Assembly: GCA_020638135.1 (NCBI GenBank)
Contig: JACKJE010000001.1
Coordinates: 62,001 to 126,000, forward strand
DNA from: Methylobacteriaceae bacterium
GTDB lineage: Bacteria; Pseudomonadota; Alphaproteobacteria; Rhizobiales; Beijerinckiaceae
Reading direction: 5' to 3'
DNA: 64,000 bases
In this document: piece after piece, positions 1-10,057 of the stretch
Layout: each line of letters begins with the position of its first letter
Numbering within the stretch: the first letter of the stretch is position 1
Program-made: the position numbers and the translations under genes
Notes under the pieces: generated by a model
The model's database searches: none
The model's input: only the letters and a program-made list of their open reading frames with translations
What the model was told of the DNA's origin: nothing

Positions 1-205
1 CGTGAAAAACGGCGTTGAAACCGGCAATTGGCGGGTGGACTTGAGGATATTTCGCAAAGCGTCCGAGGTTCTCGTTAGATTTTGAGAACATAGCATATAT
101 ATTGGTATATACTATATACTATTAAAATAGATAATATCGTCAATACGATTTTTTTTTATAAAACGCATAGTGTCGTCGACAAAAAGTATTGTGAATTATA
201 TATAT

Positions 206-987
206 TTAGCGGCGGGCGCTAGTGACAAAGCCGGATGCTAAAAAGTTCAGCTTAAGCATGGCGCAGAAATTTTCGAACAGCGTAACAATGATGTAGGCGG
301 GCAAAAAGAAGCCGAAATAGTCGTTTGCTCTGTAAAAATGTTCGATGTCAATATCGACAAAGCCTTGCTGGCGCATCAATTTTTGTATCTCCCCAACCGA
401 ACAGTGGTCGAAGTAAGGCGGGTATCCAGTGACGCCCACCGCTTCGGGCGTAGCGTTGTAATCAATCGCCTCTGAAGGCTCGAACCAACCAGCCGAAGTG
501 CAATTGAATATGGATGCCATTTCGAGGGTGCATAGTGATGCATCACGCCGTCTAGATTCAGGCACTCAAACATCGAGCGAAAGGCGAGCGTATTGTTAGG
601 TATGTGCTCAAGTAAGATAATCGAGATAACCATATCAGCTCGAAAGTCGACAGGTTGCTCGATGGATTGCACAATGAACCGGTCTTAAATTGCATCACAT
701 TCGACCTTCGGATCGATATCGATGCCAGCATAGGTAAATCTATCGGATTTACTAAGTAACGGCCTGTCTATGTCGTCAATTGTTGGGATTGTTTTTGGAT
801 TAAGATTGGATGTATCGTAATTGATCCGTGCCTCAACCTCATCTTTATAAGACGGTGCTCCAAATATTCTAGGAAATCGATTTTCGAGAGCGCCAGCGTA
901 TCTTCGATTTGTAGTGACAAACCATTTCAGCATGTTGTGATCCGAACGGCTGCGGCGAGGCCCATAAGGGAAATTGCTCGAAAGCAC
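206..987 (-). pseudogene. Broken SAM-dependent methyltransferase (in-frame stop plus frameshift)
   Basis: Three collinear pieces of one class I SAM methyltransferase lie on the minus strand. The first piece (987 to 685) ends with an in-frame TAA. Reading through it in the same frame continues into the motif II/III region (DMVISIILLEHIPNN, LNLDGV) down to about 445. A frameshift there moves the frame: LRP is followed by EAVGVTGYPPYFDHCS in the other frame, which runs to the true C-terminus at 206. Two independent lesions make this a pseudogene rather than one sequencing error. The first start in the open frame is GTG at 987. The DNA is much AT-richer than the rest of the window and is flanked by about 200 bp of very AT-rich sequence with no gene. 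It sits downstream of the glycosylphosphotransferase on the same strand, so it was probably a sugar-modifying member of the polysaccharide locus. Confidence 0.75.
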
Positions 988-1035
988 GCGAAGCCCGATG
1001 ACAAAAATTGATTCCTTGCCAACCCGCGCGCATGC

Positions 1036-2538
1036 CTAGCCCACCCGATCAGTGTTTGTAGGGGAAGCCGTTGATGCAGAATCCAGTTTGGTCATTAGTC
1101 CTCCACGCCACTTCAGCGCCTGGGCGATCGCTGCCCGGTCAAATCGCTCGCCCGTCGCAGCAATTATTAGCGAGTGTGCAAGAATTTTCATATCGACCAG
1201 TGGAGTTGCGTGTTCGACATACCATGCGTCCAATGCCTCCTTCTCTTCAGGAGTTACCGAATTTCCGCCGTTGATCTGCGCCCAGCCGGTTATCCCGGGG
1301 CGCGCAAGGAGTCTGATCGACGGGTCAGCCGGCTGATCTTTTGGCAGGAGTGGGCGTGGCCCTATCAGGGACATGTCGCCCACGAGAATATTCAGCAATT
1401 GCGGTATCTCATCGAACCGAGTTGCACGCATGAACTTCCCCAGACGCGACAGTTGGTCTGCCGCAGGGATGGCGACTCCATTCCGGTCGAAAGGAGCAGC
1501 ATAGGTGCGGAACTTGCGTAGCAAAAACCGGCGACCGCCATAGCCTATCCGTTCCTGCCAGAACAAGAGAGGCATTCCAACGTCGATCAGGACGAGGCCT
1601 GAGACGACGATGATAAGCGGGCTAAGAAGCACGATGAGCGCGAACGACGCAGACACATCTAATACGCGCTTTATTTTGAAATACGGCGACACTTTAACCA
1701 GATGCGCAGAAACGGACGCCACCCCTTCATTTGTTGCGCTTTTTGGCGCGAGATTTAGCGCGTCTGAAAGCGGCAGCGTCTCTATCTCGTGTTGGTCGCA
1801 AATTTGACGCAGCGTTTCTCGAGCCTCAGTCGAGACCAGCGAACGATCGGAGATGACGACTTGATCGACTGTGACGCCGTGAATCTCGTACTCCCTGAGC
1901 ACAGAATCGAGTTCATGAGGTTGAGCGACGACGCGCACGCCCCTTATAGCGCGTCCGATAAGACCGACATCTTCGTCGATGAGCGCTAACACGCGCGCGG
2001 TCGTCGGAACCTGACTCTGGACAAGTCGCACGGCAGCTAAGGAAAATTGATCCACTCCGACGATCACGATGTTTCGCAGCTGATCTGGCTTCCAACCGGC
2101 AGCGACCTTATCGAGCTCTGTCACGACGACGCGATGAAATGCCCGGCCAAGAACGAGCGACCCGGTGAGAACGAATGCAAATATCGCTGGAGTTGACCGA
2201 GGTATGCCCTCAAGTCGTGTCAGGGTAAACATGAAAAAGCTCGTAGCCCCAACCGAGGTCGCAACCGCGCCGCAGATTGCGATGAAATCATGCACGGAAA
2301 AGAAGCGGCTCATCCCATCGCCCAGACGAAACGCAAGCAACGAAACGAGAGTCGACATGCTCGCCAAAACGACAAAGATTACCGCCGGAGACAACCCATC
2401 CGTCCATTTGTCGAGGCCCAACAAATTCGGGTCGCGCATCGCCAACGACAAAATCGGCGCAATGCATGCGCAAAAAACGTCGTAGAGAGCGAACCGCAGA
2501 TTGGTTCGATTCCGCGATGTAGGTGAGAAATAACCCAT
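1036..2538 (-). CDS. Polyprenyl glycosylphosphotransferase (WcaJ/PssY type, EPS initiation)
   Basis: This 500-residue membrane enzyme should transfer a sugar 1-phosphate to undecaprenyl phosphate, the first step of repeat-unit assembly. The N-terminal third has several hydrophobic segments. A nucleotide-binding-like middle domain (NIVIVGVDQFS) follows. The C-terminal bacterial sugar transferase domain starts near residue 288 (FKIKRVLDV) and contains RKFRT, ATRFDEIPQLLN, GDMSLIGPRPLLP and RPGITGWAQI, all classic signatures. I chose the ATG at 2538; a TTG 24 codons upstream would add a sequence without family resemblance. It is intact, unlike the second copy at the other end of the window, and is therefore the likely functional initiator. 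The exact sugar cannot be told. Confidence 0.92.
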   Translation of the reverse strand: MGYFSPTSRNRTNLRFALYDVFCACIAPILSLAMRDPNLLGLDKWTDGLSPAVIFVVLASMSTLVSLLAFRLGDGMSRFFSVHDFIAICGAVATSVGATSFFMFTLTRLEGIPRSTPAIFAFVLTGSLVLGRAFHRVVVTELDKVAAGWKPDQLRNIVIVGVDQFSLAAVRLVQSQVPTTARVLALIDEDVGLIGRAIRGVRVVAQPHELDSVLREYEIHGVTVDQVVISDRSLVSTEARETLRQICDQHEIETLPLSDALNLAPKSATNEGVASVSAHLVKVSPYFKIKRVLDVSASFALIVLLSPLIIVVSGLVLIDVGMPLLFWQERIGYGGRRFLLRKFRTYAAPFDRNGVAIPAADQLSRLGKFMRATRFDEIPQLLNILVGDMSLIGPRPLLPKDQPADPSIRLLARPGITGWAQINGGNSVTPEEKEALDAWYVEHATPLVDMKILAHSLIIAATGERFDRAAIAQALKWRGGLMTKLDSASTASPTNTDRVG

Positions 2539-2906
2539 AATTCCAACACGCTCTCGCGCACGCCGAGATTCCAGAATATCGCAGCAACTTGCGTTCAAAG
2601 CCGCGCACAAACGGCTGACGCGACAATACCCAAATCTTGGACCGACAGCAACGGCGATCGCGCGCGAAACGCAACCAGGCCTCGATCAAAACAAAACCGC
2701 GCCATCCGAATCAGATGCGGCGGCCCAATGGCGTGGCGTGAGGAGGCGCGTACCTTAGGAGGCAAGTTAATGAACGCGTTATCGAGTACTGATTATTCCA
2801 CATTTGTGATCAAGTATGCTCATTCGCGGCTGAAATTGTACAGTCGCACGGCACGGAAACATGAATCGATAGAATTTCCAGGTATGCCACCCACCAAAAG
2901 ACCAAA

Positions 2907-4352
2907 TCAGGGAGCGGGGCGACTGGCGCGTCCGTCAACGAATTTTCCATGCCCCCCCCTCGAGGCGGCGCGCGATCGATCACGAACACGAGGCGGTTCC
3001 GTCTTCTGCCAAAGGTATATGAGTAGAACCAACAGGCCGCCGCCGCCGGTCAGAACGGAGGAGAAGAACGACGAGTTCGAAATATACATGACGAACGGAA
3101 GCGATGCGAGGAACGCGATCCGGGGGTTAGCGGACGCCAAGACCGCGTTGGCGAATGAAAGCAGCAGGCCGATAATCCCTCCCATCAGGATGACGCCGGG
3201 GATGCCCGCCGCGGCGAAACCGTCCGTGGCCCAGAACGAAGCGTTGGCGTTCATCTCGGGCAGTCCCATGGCGGTTGCCGCAATGACCTCGCCGATCGAT
3301 GCTCGGTAGGGATAAGGAATTAGAACTGAAACGAGGTTGATATGCGAATAATAGGTGTGCGGATTATTCACAAAGAAATCCGCATAGATTCCCGTCATAA
3401 TTCCCGCAATGCCGTATGCGCGCATGAACACCAGCGCGACGATCTGAGAAGTCACGCCTTTCTGTATTTCTCCGACGTAAAATAATAAAATCCAAGGAAT
3501 TATGCAGGAAATCAGAATGATAAGCCCGAGACGATAGCTGAATATCACCTTGTGACGAATGAAGCTGATGTAGAACGCTGGGATAAGGACCGCCGAAATC
3601 AGCACTCCCTTGATCGCGGCGGTCGCATAGGCGAGCAGCATTCCGACAAAGCCGATAACAATCAATAATTTGCGCCGCTCAGTCAAGCCGATCGCCAGAA
3701 GAAACGGATTGAGGGCGCCCGAAAATATCCCGGATGCGTAGCCAACCAGAGAGCCGGCGCTGAGTTCGCCGCCGACCGCGCGCTGCTTATATACGTCGGC
3801 CCCAAAGTCGGTGACGACGCGTAAATTGCCGCCAAATACGACAAGCATGTACACGAGACATGCTCCATAAAGAACGGAGAATATGACAAAAAATTCTGTT
3901 TTCTTGATCGCGCCTGATGACACGTTCGGGTTGAATCTAAATAAATCGTATCGGGAAATAAAATTCATGAGATGAAATGAGATTGTAATTCCGCCCAGAC
4001 TCAGCCAAATATTGCTGTCTGGCAGCCATTGTAGCGGCATAAAAGTCAATACGGGCGTAAATAGAAAGAAATAAAGCATCCACATGAAGAAATCGGAGAA
4101 CTTCTCGAGCGTGGTCGGAAGTATCGCGGCAGTAATCAGGAGAACAGGGAGCGATAACCAAAGGCCCGCATAGCCCTCGGGATTGAGAGTAAAGCCTAGG
4201 TATCCATACGTGGGCGCAAGCCATGACAAATAGACTTGCAGCAGGATGGCGACGAAAGCGCAAACGACCAGTACGGACGCGGTCCGGGCGAAAGCCTTCC
4301 CGCGAGGTCGGTCAGGGACGAAGCCGCCGCGATTCCGAGGAGAGAACGTCAT
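2907..4352 (-). CDS. Wzy-like oligosaccharide repeat-unit polymerase
   Basis: A 481-residue integral membrane protein with about 10-12 predicted hydrophobic helices, and a larger soluble loop in the second half (after GEIQKGVTSQ, through the NNPHTYYSHINLVSVLIPYPYR region). This layout and the wording of the loop fit the O-antigen/EPS polymerase family (Wzy), which joins undecaprenyl-linked repeat units in the periplasm. Wzy proteins diverge too far for a firm assignment by eye, so the call leans on topology and on neighbours: the initiating glycosyltransferase downstream and an O-antigen-ligase-like gene upstream on the same strand. The middle of the gene is clearly AT-richer than the housekeeping genes of the window, as expected of exchanged serotype genes. 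The C-terminal tail is short, basic and disordered. Confidence 0.75.
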   Translation of the reverse strand: MTFSPRNRGGFVPDRPRGKAFARTASVLVVCAFVAILLQVYLSWLAPTYGYLGFTLNPEGYAGLWLSLPVLLITAAILPTTLEKFSDFFMWMLYFFLFTPVLTFMPLQWLPDSNIWLSLGGITISFHLMNFISRYDLFRFNPNVSSGAIKKTEFFVIFSVLYGACLVYMLVVFGGNLRVVTDFGADVYKQRAVGGELSAGSLVGYASGIFSGALNPFLLAIGLTERRKLLIVIGFVGMLLAYATAAIKGVLISAVLIPAFYISFIRHKVIFSYRLGLIILISCIIPWILLFYVGEIQKGVTSQIVALVFMRAYGIAGIMTGIYADFFVNNPHTYYSHINLVSVLIPYPYRASIGEVIAATAMGLPEMNANASFWATDGFAAAGIPGVILMGGIIGLLLSFANAVLASANPRIAFLASLPFVMYISNSSFFSSVLTGGGGLLVLLIYLWQKTEPPRVRDRSRAASRGGHGKFVDGRASRPAP

Positions 4353-4441
4353 GGATCAAACCTTCCAGGCATCGGGGCTGGCCCTGTCCTTTTTCATGCG
4401 GACGCTGTCTCTCACGCTCGTGAGGCGCCGCGGGGCCATGC

Positions 4442-4666
4442 TCAAGGGCTGTCGGGCCAATTCTTGGCGATAACCGCCAGCAGGGCCACGCGCAATCGTT
4501 GCTCGACTTGCTGCAGGACCATCCGCCGGGCGTCCGCTTCCGACAGGGCCGGCGCTCCCGGCCGGAGAACCACGAGTATCTCCGTGCCGTCAGACCCCAT
4601 CAACGCGATTCTCGTTCGCGTGGCGTCCACGTCGCATGCAATTTCGAAAGTCTCAACCTGGCTCAT
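4442..4666 (-). CDS. Small hypothetical protein
   Basis: A 74-residue open frame with ATG start, on the same strand as and 89 bp upstream of the Wzy-like gene. The product is acidic to neutral and soluble. An N-terminal half rich in beta-type residues (VETFEIACDVDATRTRIALMG, split here by reading) is followed by an Ala/Arg-rich helix (SEADARRMVLQQVEQRLRVALL). I do not recognise the family. Support comes from protein-like composition and placement in a co-oriented run; there is no strong ribosome-binding site. Confidence 0.45.
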   Translation of the reverse strand: MSQVETFEIACDVDATRTRIALMGSDGTEILVVLRPGAPALSEADARRMVLQQVEQRLRVALLAVIAKNWPDSP

Positions 4667-4888
4667 CGAAATCTCGCGTCCTTCAATCGCGTCGTGCGCC
4701 CGAGTGAATTGCTACTGCCTCTATTGGCGTTGACACAGGTTGGACCGGTCGACGTCCGTGCGCGCCGATCGCGCTCTAGCGCCTTGCTCCTACCATTGAA
4801 CCCCGAAATGCCGAATCAGCAAGCGCGAAGCAACCGGCTGGGTCGTCGGCCCGGTCGACGATCTCCCCTGTGCCCCTTTTGCATCGAT

Positions 4889-6310
4889 TCAGGTGGCTGC
4901 AGGCGCGGTCCGCGCGCCGCCTCCGACGCGTCGCAACGGCTCGACGCTGACGCCCGCGCATAATGCTACAGCGCCCATAACGGCTATTGTTCGGAGCGGG
5001 TAGTCGACGTAGGAATGCGCCAGCAGCAAAATCGGCGCAAATGCGCAGCCCCGCGCGAGACGCGCGTCTACGAGGCCTGGATAGTCCTTCCGCCGCCACG
5101 CAGTCACATTGGCGAGGACGAGCCAGGCCAGCCCGGCGGCAAGCAGCACATAGGCGGCCAGTCCGCCTTCGAGCCCCCACTCCAGAAACTCGTTGTGAGC
5201 GCGGTTGACGCGCCCATAGAACGACGACGCGATCTGCTCGTGCGCCTCGTAGACCGGCACGAAACTTCCGAACCCGGTTCCAACCGGAAAATAATCGAAG
5301 ACAAGTGGCTTGGTCAGGGCCGCGACCCGTTCCCGAATGTTGTCGGCGAGGCCGCCCTGGAGCCGCGACAGCGTATCGTAGAGGACGTAATTGACGCTCA
5401 GGACGCCGAACAGAATGACCGCGAGCGCCATCAGCACCGCCGGACGGCGCGCAACAGAACCGGTCGTGCCCGGAAGAGTAATCGCAAAAGCGGCGAAGAT
5501 CGCCATGATTCCAAAGCCGAAGCCGGCGCGTGATTGCGCCAGAACGATGCCGAGCAACAAGGTGGCCAGCGCGGCGAACAGACCGCCAAGCAACAGGAAG
5601 CGCGCCAAATTCGGTTGTTCCTTCCGGGCGGCGCTCCTGCTCTTCTTGCCTTCGATCAACGCGGCGAGGCCCCAGGCGCCGACGATCAAAACGCAAACAT
5701 AAAGCAATGCGGCGAAGTGATTTCGATTGGCGAAGAACCCGACGATCTCCGTTTCGCCCGGGTGGTGGAACCGCAATGGACTCGCCGGACCTTGTACAGA
5801 TTGCAACAGCCCGACTACGACTGACAGACAGGCGAAAACAATCAGGCACATCAGCGCTTGCCGCCTCTGCTTGAAGTCGAGTTGGGCGGCAGTGACGAAC
5901 ACGGTGAGCGGCGGAAGCAACGACAGGAGACTCTGCCGCGTCGCGACTGGCGCAAGGCTAACGCCCATCCATGGCAGGTCCGTCCCCGCGAGTCGGTATG
6001 CTTCCGCGAGGGGTTCCCGGCCGGGCAATGTTGTCCAAAGCGTCGGCGGAAGGTGTACGAGTTGCGCCAGGGCAAGCGTCGCGATCAAGGCGACCACCGC
6101 CAGACCAAGCCGGAAGGTCAGCGACGATGCCTGCTCCCTGAGCCGCCAGCACGCAGCGATCAGTAGGGGAAGGCACAAGGCCTCCGCGATGACGTCGGAC
6201 ATCTGGATCGGCGTTGTTCCGCCGCCGAGCGCAAGACAACAAAGCAGCGCCGCGCAACAAAGGAGCAGTGGACCGTCGTGCGTCAGCTGTTTTGGCGTTT
6301 CTGTCAACAA
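4889..6310 (-). CDS. O-antigen ligase-like membrane protein (Wzy_C family)
   Basis: A 473-residue polytopic membrane protein. The first half is a chain of hydrophobic helices. The family marks are FFANRNHFAALL near residue 190, QSRAG near 260, and a long periplasmic loop holding PVGTGFGSF and NRAHNEFLEWGLEGG, followed by further helices. The loop with a conserved His/Asn near the last helices is typical of WaaL/O-antigen ligases and some Wzy polymerases, which act on undecaprenyl-linked glycans in the periplasm. Together with the neighbouring Wzy-like gene it may attach or polymerise the polymer made by this locus; the two activities cannot be separated by sequence alone. The most upstream start is a TTG, so the exact N-terminus is uncertain. 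Confidence 0.85.
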   Translation of the reverse strand: MLTETPKQLTHDGPLLLCCAALLCCLALGGGTTPIQMSDVIAEALCLPLLIAACWRLREQASSLTFRLGLAVVALIATLALAQLVHLPPTLWTTLPGREPLAEAYRLAGTDLPWMGVSLAPVATRQSLLSLLPPLTVFVTAAQLDFKQRRQALMCLIVFACLSVVVGLLQSVQGPASPLRFHHPGETEIVGFFANRNHFAALLYVCVLIVGAWGLAALIEGKKSRSAARKEQPNLARFLLLGGLFAALATLLLGIVLAQSRAGFGFGIMAIFAAFAITLPGTTGSVARRPAVLMALAVILFGVLSVNYVLYDTLSRLQGGLADNIRERVAALTKPLVFDYFPVGTGFGSFVPVYEAHEQIASSFYGRVNRAHNEFLEWGLEGGLAAYVLLAAGLAWLVLANVTAWRRKDYPGLVDARLARGCAFAPILLLAHSYVDYPLRTIAVMGAVALCAGVSVEPLRRVGGGARTAPAAT

Positions 6311-7043
6311 TCTCGGATCGCTTCCAAGGCCGCGGGACTATTGGTCCATTTGAACTATGGCGTCAAGCGCGGGGGGCCCGAAGGCCGCAGGCGGCGTTGC
6401 GCGCCTCCCGCGAGCATATGATTTGTGAACGAAGCGGCAGGCCGGGTCGCAATTAGCTGCGTTCGATGCATCGATGATTGGCGGGGCGCCGATGACCGCG
6501 CTCACGCCGCGAACCAAGCGCGCTTGCCGCAATTTGCGACAGTGAAACGCAACCTCGAGCGACTTGGCTTCGGCTCTGGCGCGCCTTGAAGACGTCGGCG
6601 AACCGTCCAGTTTCCTGGCGCGCGGTCTGCGTTCGCGACCGATCCGGCACACGCAATGGTCTTGCGAGTTCGACGCCGGCGGATGACAGCGCGCCCCTTG
6701 TCGCTGCGCCCTTGAGAGTCGCGGAAATATATAGACAATATCAAATGGCTGCGCGGGTTTGATCAAATCCCCCGAATCAGTTCAAGTCGGCGCGCAATCG
6801 GTTCAAAGCGGATGCTGGCGGTCGAATGGAGCAATATCCGCGCTCGCGCCGACATATAGCGCATCGATGTCTTCAATTTTGGCGTCGACGCAAAGCTGGA
6901 CGATAATTCTGCTTTTCTGGCCCCGGCATCTTGAGCCGCACATGCTCTGTTGCTAGGAGCTACCAACATTGCGGAGGCGACAGTCTCCTACTTCCCGTGT
7001 CGATCTGGAAAGCGACAGATTGGCGACAGCGTGGGGCTCACCG
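6311..7043. other. Intergenic region between divergent polysaccharide genes
   Basis: About 730 bp separate the O-antigen-ligase-like gene (minus) from the carbamoyltransferase (plus). Short open frames on both strands (about 6338-6766 and 6763-6969) are Arg/Ala/Ser-rich and look like chance frames. One short minus-strand reading near 6780-6940 contains protein-like wording (DAKIEDIDALYVGA) and may be a remnant of a lost gene, but it is too short to assign. The region presumably holds the divergent promoters; no convincing promoter or operator could be picked. Confidence 0.4.
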
Positions 7044-8690
7044 ATGTATGCGATTGGAATCAGTTCCGGCTTGAAGCACGGCCACCACGACGGCGCTGCG
7101 GCTCTGATGAAGGATGGGCAACTGATCGCCGCCGCTGAAGAGGAGCGCTTCACGCTGGCGAAACACGCGCGCGCAGAGCTGCCGCGCGGCGCCATCCGGT
7201 ATCTGCTCAAGCAGGCGAACATCAAGATCGAAGACGTGTCGTGCATCTGTTCGCCGCTCAAGACCTATACCAACTACGACCGGCGCCTTCGCGACTATTT
7301 CGAATTCCAGTTCGGTCATAGTCCCAAAATCGAGCTCTTCGACCACCATCTGTGTCACGCCGCCAGCACGTATTACGGGTCGGGGTTCCCCGAGGCGACG
7401 GTTATATGTTTCGATTTCTCAGGAGATTCCAGCTCTGGTGTGATTTATCATGTAAAAGGTAACGATTTCAAGAAAATATCAAGTTTCGAGCGAGAGAATA
7501 GTCTTGGTCTGTATTACGGGATGATTACACAATATCTCGGATATCAGATGACCAACGATGAATACAAGGTGATGGGCCTTTCGTCATATGGCAAGCCGCT
7601 GTACCTGGACGAGTTCGCAAAGGTCCTGCGTCCGGATGGCTTGGGCTTTCGCCTGGCGCCGGAACTGGACAAGCGGCGGCGCGACGCGGAGATCTATACA
7701 TCGGACTTTTCCACGCGCCAGGAGCGGATATTTACAGAGCATCTTGAAAAATTGCTCGGGCCGCGCCGTCTGGCGGGCGGCCCCCTCGACGATCGTCTCC
7801 GCGACATCGCGTGCAGCGCGCAGCGGCAGCTCGAGATCGTCGCGACTCACGTCGTGCGCGAGGCGGTCAAACTGACCGGTTGCGGCGACGTCTGCCTGGC
7901 TGGCGGCGTTGCGCTCAACTGCCGCATGAACATGGAAATCGCCCTGGAAAGCTCGGTCAAGCGGCTGTATGTGCCCCCGGTTCCGAACGATGCGGGCGTC
8001 GCGCTCGGCGCCGCCATGCTCCGTTCGGCCGAGGCCGGTTATTCGATCTCGACCCTGGACCACGCCTACTGGGGTCCGGAATATGATCCGTCCTACATCA
8101 AGCCGATACTCGACCGAATCGGCGCCAAGTACGAGACGCTCGACGATCCAGTCGAGCGCTGCCTTGAGGATTTGCTGTCCGAAAAAACGGTCGGGTGGTT
8201 CCAGGGGCGGATGGAATTCGGGCCGCGAGCGCTCGGCAACCGCTCGATTCTCGCCGATCCGCGCAGCGCCAAGGTGAAGGACCGTATCAACAGCACGATC
8301 AAGTATCGCGAGGAATTTCGCCCGTTCTGTCCATCGGTTCTCCTCGACAGGCAGGAGAAATTTTTCGAGAACACCTTCGAGGCGCCGTTCATGGTCGTGA
8401 CGTTCCCGGTGCTGCCGGAAACCGCGGAGCTCGTCCCGGGCATTGTCCACGTCGACAATACCGCGCGCATCCAGAGCGTGAGGTCGGAGCACAATCCACT
8501 CTACGCCCGGTTGCTCGAAGGCTTCGACCGCGAGACGTCGGTTCCGGTGCTTCTGAACACGAGTCTGAACATCAATGAGCAGCCGACGGTGAACGCGCCG
8601 CTCGAGGCCATTCACACGTACTTCTGCTCCGGGCTCGACGTGCTTTATCTCGGACCGTTCCGGGTGACGAAGCCTGTCGCGCACGGCTGA
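7044..8690 (+). CDS. Carbamoyltransferase (NodU/CmcH/TobZ family)
   Basis: A 548-residue enzyme of the family that transfers a carbamoyl group from carbamoyl phosphate to a hydroxyl of a sugar or antibiotic. The N-terminal Kae1-like part begins YAIGISSGLKHGHHDGAAAL with AAAEEERFTLAKH soon after, and carries FDHHLCHAAS and CFDFSGDSSSG. The C-terminal part carries the usual GWFQGRMEFGPRALGNRSIL, FRPFCPS and LNTSLNINEQP signatures. I chose the ATG at 7044 because family members start right at this glycine-rich strand; an upstream TTG at 6969 would add 25 unrelated residues. Set among glycosyltransferases, it probably carbamoylates a sugar of the surface polymer. A stretch around 7400-7580 is unusually AT-rich for the gene. 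Confidence 0.93.
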   Translation: MYAIGISSGLKHGHHDGAAALMKDGQLIAAAEEERFTLAKHARAELPRGAIRYLLKQANIKIEDVSCICSPLKTYTNYDRRLRDYFEFQFGHSPKIELFDHHLCHAASTYYGSGFPEATVICFDFSGDSSSGVIYHVKGNDFKKISSFERENSLGLYYGMITQYLGYQMTNDEYKVMGLSSYGKPLYLDEFAKVLRPDGLGFRLAPELDKRRRDAEIYTSDFSTRQERIFTEHLEKLLGPRRLAGGPLDDRLRDIACSAQRQLEIVATHVVREAVKLTGCGDVCLAGGVALNCRMNMEIALESSVKRLYVPPVPNDAGVALGAAMLRSAEAGYSISTLDHAYWGPEYDPSYIKPILDRIGAKYETLDDPVERCLEDLLSEKTVGWFQGRMEFGPRALGNRSILADPRSAKVKDRINSTIKYREEFRPFCPSVLLDRQEKFFENTFEAPFMVVTFPVLPETAELVPGIVHVDNTARIQSVRSEHNPLYARLLEGFDRETSVPVLLNTSLNINEQPTVNAPLEAIHTYFCSGLDVLYLGPFRVTKPVAHG

Positions 8691-8719
8691 ACGCACGCGA
8701 GAGCCAGAAGGAGCGGCGA

Positions 8720-9814
8720 ATGCGGGTGTTCCAGAACTGCTCGGCGGGACTTCGTTATGCCGGACTGGACCAAAGCGCGCAACGCGGCATGACCTTCAGG
8801 CAGCGGATCGCAAGGGTGCACGAACTTGGCTTTGACGCTGTGAGTACCCTCGGGCCCGCGCTGACGGGGGATGAACGCGTCTTTTACACCCTCGGTGACA
8901 ATGTTGACCTCCAGCGCGCTTGGGCGCGGGAAAAGGGACTGCCAGAGGGCGCCAGCGCCGAGGACATTCTGCTGGCGCAGATCGAGGAGCATCGAAGCGA
9001 GGTCTTCTACAATATGCATCTCGCTCGTTTCGACAGCCGTTTTGCAGCCCGACTTCCCGGGTCGGTGAAGGCGAAGATCGCCTGGCATGCGGTGCCGCCA
9101 GGCGCGATCGACATGGCCGGCTATCTGATGGTCTGCAATTTTCCGGCAATCCTCGAATCTTATCGCACAAGGGGACTGCGCGCAGCCTATTTTGCTCCCG
9201 GACACGATCCCGCGCTCGATGCTGTCGCGCAAAACGACCAACGCGATATCGACGTCCTGTTCGTCGGCGGATATTCACAATATCACCGCAGCCGCGCTCT
9301 TGTGCTCGAAGCGGTCGCGGCGCTCGGGGATCGGGCCAGGGTCGTCTACGCGTTGTCGCGCTCGCGCCTGACGCGTCTGGCCGAGACGCCGCTCGGGCTG
9401 ATCGGGCCTTTGCGCCGCCATCGACGGCCGCCGGCCATTCGTCGGGTTTCGCGCGACCCCGTCTTTGGTCGCGCCTACTACGATCTGCTGGGGCGCGCGA
9501 AGATTGTTTTGAACGGCGGCATAGATTTCGGCGGCGGCGATCGCGGCAACATGCGATGCTGGGAAGCCATGGGCGCCAGGGCCTTGCTGGTGACGGACGA
9601 GGGCAATTATCCCGAAGGCATGACCGAAGGCGTCACTCTCAGGAAGTACAGGACTCCCGAGGAGGCAAGTCAGATTATCGAGGAATGTCTCGCAGATCAC
9701 GAAGGTCGGCAGAGAGTCGCCGACGCAGGCCATGCGATGATCAAGACGCGCTACAGCAAATCGGCGCAATGGAGTCATTTCCAACGTGTCGTGACAGACT
9801 ATTGTTCGTCTTGA
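8720..9814 (+). CDS. Glycosyltransferase, GT-B type (glycosyl transferases group 1-like)
   Basis: A 364-residue cytoplasmic protein starting with ATG behind an AGAAGGAG-like ribosome-binding site. The C-terminal half has the GT-B donor-domain layout: DVLFVGGYSQYHRSR begins a Rossmann domain, and NGGIDFGGGDRGNMRCWEAMGARALLVTDE matches the Glyco_trans_1_2 type nucleotide-sugar site with the conserved acidic residue after EAMG. TPEEASQIIEECLADHEGRQ closes the domain. It follows the carbamoyltransferase by 29 bp and is probably co-transcribed with it. Donor and acceptor sugars are not readable from sequence. Confidence 0.85.
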   Translation: MRVFQNCSAGLRYAGLDQSAQRGMTFRQRIARVHELGFDAVSTLGPALTGDERVFYTLGDNVDLQRAWAREKGLPEGASAEDILLAQIEEHRSEVFYNMHLARFDSRFAARLPGSVKAKIAWHAVPPGAIDMAGYLMVCNFPAILESYRTRGLRAAYFAPGHDPALDAVAQNDQRDIDVLFVGGYSQYHRSRALVLEAVAALGDRARVVYALSRSRLTRLAETPLGLIGPLRRHRRPPAIRRVSRDPVFGRAYYDLLGRAKIVLNGGIDFGGGDRGNMRCWEAMGARALLVTDEGNYPEGMTEGVTLRKYRTPEEASQIIEECLADHEGRQRVADAGHAMIKTRYSKSAQWSHFQRVVTDYCSS

Positions 9815-10057
9815 ACGCTACTTAGCGCCGTTGCGCGGAGCTTTCTCGTCGTGAAGTCGAAAGATGAGGGAGAAAGCAGCAACTCAGGTAGTTTCGGGCC
9901 GCTGTGCACTGGAATGCATCGCATGTGGTTGTGTGAGGCTTTCGTAGCAAACTGAGCATGATTGATTCGGCAAACCGTGACAGTCATCCTCAAATACGTA
10001 GTTGATAGAATGTGACGACGCGTCGTCAAAATGAGTCAAAATATAGGAGATGACAAC

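Noticed and set aside
7584..8696. A 370-codon minus-strand open frame over the carbamoyltransferase
   Set aside because: It mirrors a well-conserved plus-strand gene and has no family motif.
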